NCBI RefSeq assembly: GCF_010501055.1
Contig: NZ_QVMO01000031.1
Span: 1-43,506, forward strand
Length of the DNA: 43,506 bases
Reading direction: 5' to 3'
From: Dysgonomonas sp. 521
GTDB taxonomy: Bacteria; Bacteroidota; Bacteroidia; Bacteroidales; Dysgonomonadaceae
Position numbers and translations under genes: made by a program. The notes beneath the pieces are model-generated. The model worked only from the letters and a program-made list of their open reading frames with translations, was not told the DNA's origin and searched no databases. Numbering within the stretch: the first letter of the stretch is position 1; each line of letters opens with the position of its first letter. Positions 41,200 through 43,506 of the stretch are shown in pieces.

Positions 41200-42727
<1,528 letters not shown>

Positions 42728-42749
42728 TGGAGAACCGTCCCGAAGTTGT

Positions 42750-42941
42750 CAGTTAACAGTAAACCGTTAGCAGTCAACAATAATTACCTAAAAGCAAGAC
42801 AGGAAGTTTCCTGTATTACACTCTGCCATGTTGTTTAACATATACATTCAGTAACGGATTATAAGTTATAGTTGTAAGTGAAGAATAAATAATTATTAAT
42901 TATTTCTTTACTGCTAACTGTTAACTGCTAACTGCTAACTG
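42750..42941. repeat. Inverted heptad repeats in the 16S-tRNA spacer
   Basis: The spacer between 16S and tRNA-Ile carries CAGTTAACAGTAAACCGTTA (from 42750) and, inverted, ACTGCTAACTGTTAACTGCT with further TAACTGC units (42910-42941). The two arms can pair and may form the 3' processing stem of 16S. The AGTTAAC/AGTCAAC word also occurs at 36803-36832. Confidence 0.5.
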
Positions 42942-42998
42942 AAATAAAGAGAAACCAAGAAGCTGGCAATCAGTTTCAGGCGAGAAGAGAGAGAAGCC

Positions 42999-43072
42999 AG
43001 TCCTATAGCTCAGTTGGTTAGAGCGCTACACTGATAATGTAGAGGTCGGCAGTTCAACTCTGCCTGGGACTA
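42999..43072 (+). tRNA. tRNA-Ile (anticodon GAT)
   Basis: A 74-base tRNA with acceptor AGTCCTA pairing with TGGGACT, discriminator A, anticodon loop CTGATAA and T-arm GGCAG-TTCAACT-CTGCC. It lies in the 16S-23S spacer, as is standard. CCA is not encoded. Confidence 0.96.
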
Positions 43073-43181
43073 CGTCGCTGCGCGAGCAGCACGGTTTCAA
43101 GATTCCACTATTTCATAATTTCAAGATTAAGATAAACAATTTTGAAATCTTTAAATTTTGAAATCTTGAAATTCAAAAGAC

Positions 43182-43255
43182 GGGGGATTAGCTCAGCTGG
43201 CTAGAGCACCTGCCTTGCACGCAGGGGGTCAACGGTTCGAATCCGTTATTCTCCA
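43182..43255 (+). tRNA. tRNA-Ala (anticodon TGC)
   Basis: A 74-base tRNA with acceptor GGGGGAT pairing with ATTCTCC (two G-U pairs), discriminator A, anticodon loop CTTGCAC and T-arm AACGG-TTCGAAT-CCGTT. It follows tRNA-Ile in the rRNA spacer. The 109 bases between the two tRNAs contain TTTCAAGATT words and inverted GAAATCTT words that can pair. Confidence 0.96.
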
Positions 43256-43451
43256 CATTTTCAATAAAAGATTAAGAATGTAGGAATTAAGAATTATTCT
43301 TCATTTTTCATTATTAATTTTTCAATTGAAAGAAGATCTTTGACATGATGAAAAAAAGAGCAAGTAAAGCTAGATTATGTAATATAATCTAACAAACCCA
43401 CAAGCCGGGCTAATAGCGTATGCTATTATTGGCCAGCTTGAAAGAAATAAA

Positions 43452-43506
43452 GAAAGTAAAATAAGGGCACATGGGGGATGCCTTGGCTCTCAGAGGCGAT
43501 GAAGGA
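43452..43506 (+). rRNA. 23S ribosomal RNA, 5' end (partial)
   Basis: The sequence GGGGGATGCCTTGGCTCTCA followed by GAGGCGATGAAGGA matches the conserved start of bacterial 23S rRNA. It runs off the window end. The exact 5' end is approximate. Confidence 0.92.

Overview
The window is Bacteroidota DNA. Three things show this: TAnnTTTG/TTTG promoters of the Bacteroides primary sigma type in front of many genes, SusC/SusD and CTnDOT-type tra gene families, and a 16S rRNA gene of Bacteroidales type. Gene content and 16S style fit the Dysgonomonadaceae, perhaps Dysgonomonas; the genus is my inference. All gene calls rest on reading the sequence and on family knowledge, without database searches.

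Positions 1 to about 17,800 are the right-hand part of an integrative conjugative element (ICE). It begins inside traJ and runs through traK, traL, traM, traN, traO and traQ on the + strand, with a tiny coupled ORF after traQ. Next come a NYN/LOTUS protein on the - strand and a secreted orphan on the + strand. A five-gene - strand operon follows, containing pcfK- and pcfJ-like genes. The cargo is a three-gene + strand operon (VOC protein, WYL regulator, GyrI-like protein) and a umuD-X-umuC operon, where X resembles the NAD-glycohydrolase toxin TNT. A small histone-H1-like gene and a tyrosine recombinase close the element beside the 3' end of tRNA-Arg(TCT), the probable integration site. Repeated CGTAACG words between integrase and tRNA look like integrase arm sites.

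Positions 17,800 to 24,050 are chromosomal housekeeping DNA: a second VOC protein, a CNNM/CorC-type membrane protein, tgt, lptG, a DUF1801 protein and a U32-family protein. Positions 24,368 to 26,080 hold a secreted orphan, a REP-like palindrome and a TPR lipoprotein.

Positions 26,260 to 35,650 are a polysaccharide utilization locus: ECF sigma, FecR-type anti-sigma, SusC with an STN signalling domain, SusD, and a GH2 lipoprotein with the residue pattern of exo-beta-D-glucosaminidases. The expected logic is that glycan binding at SusC signals through FecR to the sigma factor, which turns on susCD and the hydrolase.

Positions 35,760 to 38,450 hold a DUF937-like gene, then 1.2 kb without a convincing gene but rich in repeats, then an SGNH-hydrolase lipoprotein flanked by two palindromic elements with the same terminal inverted repeat. 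Positions 38,450 to 40,800 carry a HIT protein, greA and a thioredoxin-fold lipoprotein without its CxxC motif. From 40,950 to the end is an rRNA operon: a consensus promoter, 16S, tRNA-Ile(GAT), tRNA-Ala(TGC) and the first bases of 23S.
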